A stretch of DNA of 29,616 nucleotides from positions 1 to 29,616 of the IMG/VR virus record IMGVR_UViG_3300024496_000085. One strand, 5' to 3'. The first letter of the stretch is position 1, and the number at the start of each line of letters is the position of its first letter. The notes beneath the pieces were generated by a model. It ran no database searches. It was given only the letters and a program-made list of their open reading frames with translations, and was not told where the DNA came from. Both the position numbers and the translations under genes were made by a program. Shown one piece after another: positions 29,165-29,616 of the stretch. The stretch is from a virus.

Positions 29165-29616
29165 TACTTGCCATCCGTATGACGGTGAGCGGAGCCGAAA
29201 TAGTATGAAAGAACCAACATCAAAGCGCCATCAAGTGTGCCGAGAACACGGGCAATCAATTCACGCATGGATGATTCGATGACATTATGCAACATGAACC
29301 ATTGCACACATCCCCAAGCCACGACAACGATAACTGCCAAGACACGCGGTGTAAGATCGTGGGTCATAATGGCATAGTTTCTGGCGCTGTCACGATCAGA
29401 AGCAGCAATTCTTTCCAGATCAATATCCAGAGACTTCATCTGAACCTTGAAGTCAGCGTCGATCTTTTTAAGAGCAGCTAGTTGGTCAGCAGTTGGATTG
29501 GCGAGAGCGGCATTGATCTCGTCTTCTGTGCCGTCAGCGTGGCCTAGCAAGGCATTAGACAGGGCTTTAACAGCCATACCAGCGACAGGCCCACCGAGAG
29601 CCGTAGCAATCGTAGG
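29164..29616 (-). CDS. Holin of the three-TM GTA type (partial, 5' end outside window)
   Basis: In frame from the right edge, the protein reads PTIATALGGPVAG before the first Met at 29577, so the true start lies outside. The segment ATALGGPVAGMAVKALSNALLG is the typical N-terminal block of the three-TM holins of gene transfer agents. Two hydrophobic helices follow: VLAVIVVVAWGCVQWFML and ALMLVLSYYFGSA, with a charged cytoplasmic stretch between the N-terminus and the first of them. It is coupled to the GH108 endolysin, forming a lysis cassette. Confidence 0.85.
   Translation of the reverse strand, partial: PTIATALGGPVAGMAVKALSNALLGHADGTEDEINAALANPTADQLAALKKIDADFKVQMKSLDIDLERIAASDRDSARNYAIMTHDLTPRVLAVIVVVAWGCVQWFMLHNVIESSMRELIARVLGTLDGALMLVLSYYFGSAHRHTDGK

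Noticed and set aside
1-29616. Diversity-generating retroelement, suggested by the Bbp19-like gene
   Set aside because: No reverse transcriptase and no template/variable repeat pair was seen in the window.
1-29616. Integrase or attachment site indicating a temperate phage
   Set aside because: No recombinase gene or tRNA fragment seen; the Cro-like protein alone is not sufficient. Genes outside the window could change this.

Overview
This window is part of a tailed-phage genome (Caudoviricetes) with a podovirus-type, T7-like virion. The host is most likely an alphaproteobacterium. That is an inference from the gene-transfer-agent-type three-TM holin, a small protein resembling the GcrA N-terminus, and the general flavour of the accessory genes. 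No integrase, tRNA, rRNA, CRISPR array or insertion sequence was seen. Genes are packed tightly, with many ATGA, TGATG and TAATG overlaps.

Layout. (1) 18008 down to 1, minus strand, is the virion operon. It runs terS, terL, a T7 gp13-like GNAT protein, several small proteins, portal, a 108-aa protein, a Bbp19-like protein, scaffold, major capsid protein, a small capsid-associated protein, a terminator, tail tubular A, tail tubular B, gp14-like, gp15-like, a 1232-aa LPD38 polyvalent internal protein, and a T7 gp17-type tail fibre cut by the window edge. (2) 18155-18946, minus strand, is a winged-helix replication-type protein with its own terminator. Diverging from it at 18985-20854, plus strand, is an accessory operon: a 74-aa protein, a 30-aa membrane microprotein, an ArdC-like anti-restriction protein, two unknowns and a strong terminator. 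(3) 24251 down to 20925, minus strand, is a regulation and replication block: a winged-helix protein, a coiled coil, a Cro/YdaS-like regulator, an 82-aa protein, a RusA resolvase, a stand-alone DnaA domain IV protein, a lambda O-like initiator, a 46-aa protein, and a small protein ending in an SSB-type DSIPF tip. (4) 24338-27727, plus strand, is the recombination and early operon: an acidic protein, an ERF annealing protein, a conserved partner, HNH nuclease, a DUF6378-like protein, a TM microprotein, a coiled coil, a GATase-like enzyme and small proteins. (5) 29616 down to 27724, minus strand, is holin, GH108 endolysin and a metallophosphoesterase. If the genome is circularly permuted, these would be the distal end of the virion operon, downstream of the tail fibre at position 1.

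The virion is T7-like, but no phage RNA polymerase, DNA polymerase, primase or helicase is visible. DNA metabolism looks lambda-like instead (initiator, ERF, RusA, SSB-like), so the phage probably borrows host polymerases, at least as far as this window shows.

The most notable observation is a lambda-like replication control locus at 21357-22342. Three 19-bp dyad-symmetric iterons at 21882-21945 sit inside the linker of the O-like initiator gene, next to an AT-rich tract and a perfect hairpin. Just upstream of that gene, on the opposite strand, a promoter-like pair, a hairpin and a very strong intrinsic terminator predict an RNA of about 80 nt, placed like lambda OOP RNA. Seven genes or small ORFs were found by direct translation because they are short or cut by the window edge (1-1333, 14284-14415, 14884-15048, 19269-19361, 21206-21346, 26148-26249, 27118-27237, 27230-27406 include these).
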